The notes below the pieces were generated by a model, which made no database searches, was not told the origin of the DNA, and saw only the letters and a list, made by a program, of their open reading frames with translations. A stretch of 7,646 nucleotides of DNA. Source: Candidatus Parvarchaeota archaeon. Lineage in GTDB: Archaea; Nanobdellota; Nanobdellia; Parvarchaeales; Parvarchaeaceae. Numbering within the stretch: the stretch's first letter is position 1; each line of letters starts with the position of its first letter. Where the stretch lies: positions 1 to 7,646 of the forward strand of contig JAMDDW010000009.1 of the NCBI GenBank assembly GCA_023488405.1, in the 5' to 3' direction. This document shows positions 5,913 through 7,646 of this stretch, piece by piece. Made by a program: the position numbers and the translations under genes.

Positions 5913-6758
5913 TTATTTGCCTCCTATTACTTTATTTAATGCATTGGCTTCGTTCATAGCCTTTGCCAATATGTCTCTTGCATTCGAACTTGAGACTATA
6001 TTTCTATTTACAGATAAAAATCTTACTCCTATATAAATCTTTTTAATTATAGGTTTTATCGAATATTTGTTGATTATGCCCCCATTTACTGATATTTTGA
6101 GTGCGGCATTGAATATCCTTGAAATATCGTTTATGTAGGTTTCCTTCTTTGTGTACATTAATTCTTTATTAAAGATTGTTTTACCATCATAAGCATATGC
6201 AATGGAAAGCACCAATTCCTTTGGCCTTATGTCCATGCTTGAAAGTATTCCAGCTATTTTTTCATTTACCTTCTCTCCTTTTTTGACAACAGTAGTATCA
6301 GATATTATGCTTATCTTTCCACCTTCATTTTTTGTCTTAACTCCTATGGATGAAAATTGTGAAAGCATAGGTCCTGGTGGGAAGGGAGTGGGCCCACTTG
6401 GTAATACTATCTCATTTTCCGATATTTCTCCAGCTTTTAATTTTGTGAAAGTGCTATTCTCCATTGCTTCACTTGCAATATCAAATGGATCTTCATTTGA
6501 AAGCAGAAGGACCGGCATTTTTACTTCCTTTACTTTTTCTGCAAGCTTATACCCTGCCTTATTCAATGCATTAAATATGACTACTTTATTTGCGTACACG
6601 AAATCAGCCTTGTCTCTAAAAACTTTTTTTATTCTTTCAAAGCTTTCTGAAGGATAACCCGCTATCTCTATTATCCCAATTGTTTTGTATTTTTTGATTT
6701 TTTCATTTAGTTCTGTAGCCATCTTTTCTTTTTGCAGAGCTCCTCTTGACTTTTTCAT
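5913..6758 (-). CDS. rplP0: Ribosomal protein uL10 (acidic P0), form without the C-terminal tail
   Basis: P0 anchors the stalk to 23S rRNA together with uL11 and carries the P1 dimers. The 281-residue protein has an N-terminal rRNA-binding domain (about 1-105, with the typical KYKTIGIIEIAG start and VYANKVVIFNAL). Next comes the archaeal/eukaryotic insertion domain (about 108-182) with PTPFPPGPM (123-131) and GGKISIISDTTVVKKGEKV (146-164). A helical spine (about 208-279) follows, with three successive segments around IFNAALKISVNGGI, IYIGVRFLSVNRNIV and AMNEANALNKVI that could each bind one P1 dimer. It ends at GGK: the acidic linker and GLxxLFG tail of longer archaeal P0 proteins (about 340 residues) are absent. 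Its ATG overlaps the uL1 stop (ATGA), and AAGGTG lies just upstream. Confidence 0.93.
   Translation of the reverse strand: MKKSRGALQKEKMATELNEKIKKYKTIGIIEIAGYPSESFERIKKVFRDKADFVYANKVVIFNALNKAGYKLAEKVKEVKMPVLLLSNEDPFDIASEAMENSTFTKLKAGEISENEIVLPSGPTPFPPGPMLSQFSSIGVKTKNEGGKISIISDTTVVKKGEKVNEKIAGILSSMDIRPKELVLSIAYAYDGKTIFNKELMYTKKETYINDISRIFNAALKISVNGGIINKYSIKPIIKKIYIGVRFLSVNRNIVSSSNARDILAKAMNEANALNKVIGGK
5920..5925 (-). promoter_or_regulatory. Strong Shine-Dalgarno site for P1/L12, inside the P0 coding region
   Basis: The minus strand reads AGGAGG nine bases before the P1 ATG, a perfect anti-16S match. It lies within the last sense codons of the P0 gene (ATA GGA GGC AAA), where it encodes the final Gly-Gly. 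Most other genes here have no such site, so this probably raises P1 translation above its neighbours, as its multiple copies per stalk require. Confidence 0.8.
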
Positions 6759-7399
6759 ATTGGCACCTTCTTACCCATAGTTGGCTTCAAATACATGTGT
6801 TTTATGCTTGCATCACCGTTTAGCAGGTTTGATTTTACGAATGAATATATTGCCATAACGTTATCTATGATACTTTCTTTTTTTGCATCTTGATTTCCGA
6901 CCTTAATGCTTATTGCATTGCTTTTTTTAGTGTTTATTTTTACCAAATTTTCAACTTTTTTAGACTGCGCATTCAAATCCATATCCGGGGTTATAATCGT
7001 GTTTGTCTTTGGATTTGGCATCTTATTTGCTGCAGTAAGTTGTTTACCGAATTTTGCAGCCATTTGTGCCATTATTGACGCCTCTGCAAAAAAGTAATCA
7101 TTTTCTTTGATAAGTTTTCTTATTGCTTTCTTATCAAAAGTTTGAAAATCATCCTTAAGTATGGTTTTTGAGAAAACTCCGTTTGCTTTTGTTATCATGT
7201 CTTTGTCCACAAAAGCGCATGTTTTCACTTCTTTTACATTGTTTGGAAGGGAAATAACAGAATCCAATGGCGTTTCAGACTTGTTTTTTCTAGGTCTAAG
7301 TACCATTATGAAGTCTATCGACTGCTTGAACTTTCTCTTTTTTTCTTCTATCTCTTTCAGCACTTCTGTTAGTGCCTTTTCTATATTTTCTTTCTCCAT
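6755..7399 (-). CDS. rpl1: Ribosomal protein uL1
   Basis: uL1 binds helices 76-78 of 23S rRNA, forms the mobile L1 stalk near the E site, and in archaea often represses its own operon by binding the mRNA. At 214 residues it has normal archaeal length. Recognisable elements are KFKQSIDFIMVLRPRK (23-38), FFAEASIMAQMAAKFGKQL (103-121), KMPNP (126-130) and the C-terminal IKHMYLKPTMGKKVPI (199-214), whose TMG (207-209) is the core rRNA-binding triplet. The usual LGPRGKMP signature is changed to LTAANKMP (121-128). It is the first gene of the uL1-uL10-P1 unit, and uL11, its usual upstream partner in archaea, is not adjacent. No Shine-Dalgarno sequence precedes the ATG, and TATA-like boxes about 31-41 bp upstream suggest a leaderless or very short-leader mRNA. 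I could not recognise an L1 autoregulatory site. Confidence 0.93.
   Translation of the reverse strand: MEKENIEKALTEVLKEIEEKKRKFKQSIDFIMVLRPRKNKSETPLDSVISLPNNVKEVKTCAFVDKDMITKANGVFSKTILKDDFQTFDKKAIRKLIKENDYFFAEASIMAQMAAKFGKQLTAANKMPNPKTNTIITPDMDLNAQSKKVENLVKINTKKSNAISIKVGNQDAKKESIIDNVMAIYSFVKSNLLNGDASIKHMYLKPTMGKKVPI
6764..6769 (-). promoter_or_regulatory. Shine-Dalgarno site for uL10/P0
   Basis: The minus strand reads AAGGTG five bases before the P0 ATG, inside the last codons of uL1. GGTG is a common archaeal ribosome binding core. Together with the ATGA stop-start overlap it favours initiation at the ATG at 6758 and translational coupling with uL1. Confidence 0.65.
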
Positions 7400-7425
7400 A
7401 TGATTGAAATATAAAGAAACCTAAT

Positions 7426-7444
7426 GTTTTTAAAGCTTTTTAAG
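7426..7444 (-). promoter_or_regulatory. TATA-like promoter element(s) for the uL1-uL10-P1 operon
   Basis: On the minus strand two TATA-like boxes, CTTAAAAAG (7444-7436) and CTTTAAAAAC (7435-7426), lie about 41 and 31 bp before the uL1 ATG. Archaeal TATA boxes sit about 25-30 bp before the start site, so the nearer box would give an almost leaderless mRNA and the farther one a leader of about 10-15 bases. The boxes share an 8-bp palindrome, AAAGCTTT. No start site was measured. Confidence 0.5.
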
Positions 7445-7506
7445 TTTTGTGTTCTAGGATTTAATCTTATATAATGTTTGCTAGACTTATTGACTCTTTG
7501 TTCTTA

Positions 7507-7524
7507 TTTTTAAATATTTATATT
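7507..7524 (+). promoter_or_regulatory. TATA-like promoter element for the pilin-like gene
   Basis: The AT run TTTTTAAATATTTATATT ends 21 bp before the ATG at 7546 and is centred about 30 bp from it, the spacing for leaderless transcription from that ATG. No Shine-Dalgarno sequence precedes the ATG. Back to back with the uL1 promoter, it makes 7400-7545 a compact divergent promoter region in which I see nothing else. Confidence 0.45.
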
Positions 7525-7545
7525 CCCCGTTTTTTAATAAACTAT

Positions 7546-7646
7546 ATGTCATTTAAACTCTGTTCTAAAAATCTAGAGAATAATAATTTACTTTTAACAA
7601 AAAGTAAACGTTCACAGTCAGCTCTAGAGTACATGATGACCTACGG
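7546..7646 (+). CDS. 5' end of a type IV pilin-like protein with class III signal peptide (partial)
   Basis: The frame from ATG 7546 stays open to the window edge, giving 33 complete codons and part of a 34th. A polar, basic leader of 23 residues ends in KSKRS and is followed by QSALEYMMTYG. A basic residue and a small residue before Gln, with Glu at +5 after the predicted cut, is the archaeal prepilin peptidase (PibD/FlaK) site, and QSALEYLMTYG-like N-termini are a familiar archaeal pilin-like family. The mature protein would begin at Q24, with its hydrophobic helix continuing outside the window. ATG 7546 suits a TATA element at leaderless spacing. An in-frame ATG at 7474 would give an unusually long leader of 47 residues. 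The gene is divergent from the ribosomal operon. Whether it is a structural pilin, a minor pilin or another surface protein needs the missing part. Confidence 0.72.
   Translation, partial: MSFKLCSKNLENNNLLLTKSKRSQSALEYMMTY

Noticed and set aside
6202..6657. Plus-strand open frame of 151 codons opposite P0
   Set aside because: It lies wholly antisense to a confidently identified uL10 gene, has no recognisable motif and arises from the codon composition of that gene.
7474..7545. Upstream in-frame ATG 7474 for the pilin-like gene
   Set aside because: It would give a 47-residue leader containing an extra hydrophobic stretch, unlike known class III signal peptides, and would place the likely TATA element inside the gene.
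7400..7545. Possible small RNA, tRNA or L1-binding leader in the divergent intergenic region
   Set aside because: I found no tRNA-like or convincing hairpin structure; the AT runs and the 8-bp AAAGCTTT palindrome are too simple to call beyond promoter elements.
7573..7628. CTAGAG repeated at two places near the right end
   Set aside because: Both are ordinary Leu-Glu codons in the pilin-like reading frame, and a 6-base repeat is expected by chance.

Overview
The window looks archaeal. It carries a prefoldin beta subunit, an archaeal-type class I fructose-bisphosphate aldolase, a short archaeal-type triose-phosphate isomerase of about 226 residues, a uL1-uL10(P0)-P1 stalk operon whose P1 has the archaeal GLxxLFG tail, and the start of a class III (type IV pilin-like) signal peptide. 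The DNA is AT-rich, Ile is very often ATA, and genes abut or overlap. A compact genome is therefore likely, possibly a DPANN lineage such as Micrarchaeota or Parvarchaeota. That placement is an inference and only weakly supported. The DUF929-like protein recalls Thermoplasmatales and Sulfolobales, so an acidic habitat is conceivable.

Plus strand, 1-3619: the last codons of an unidentified gene, then prefoldin beta, then a tight run of four sugar-metabolism genes: a PfkB-family kinase, class I FBP aldolase, a ROK-family sugar kinase and triose-phosphate isomerase. Junctions are 7 bp apart, a 1-bp TAATG overlap, and an overlap of about 26 bp. Together they could take glucose to triose phosphates, except that no phosphoglucose isomerase is present. 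The two kinase assignments rest on family plus context.

Minus strand, 7399 down to 3608: uL1, uL10/P0 and P1/L12 form one transcription unit joined by a 4-bp overlap and a 2-bp gap. surE follows, then a membrane-anchored, sequon-rich protein that appears to hold two thioredoxin-like domains, the second (DUF929-like) with serines where cysteines are expected. Its 3' end overlaps the 3' end of tpi by 12 bp, tail to tail.

Right end, 7400-7646: a short divergent promoter region with TATA-like elements facing both ways, then the start of a plus-strand gene running off the window. It encodes a prepilin-peptidase site followed by QSALEYMMTYG, a widespread archaeal pilin-like N-terminus.

Most genes have no Shine-Dalgarno sequence and would be leaderless or coupled by overlap. 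uL10 and P1 are the clear exceptions. I saw no RNA genes, insertion sequences or CRISPR repeats. The items most worth checking are the double thioredoxin-like protein, the P0 that lacks its usual tail, the four-gene glycolytic cluster and the cut-off pilin gene.
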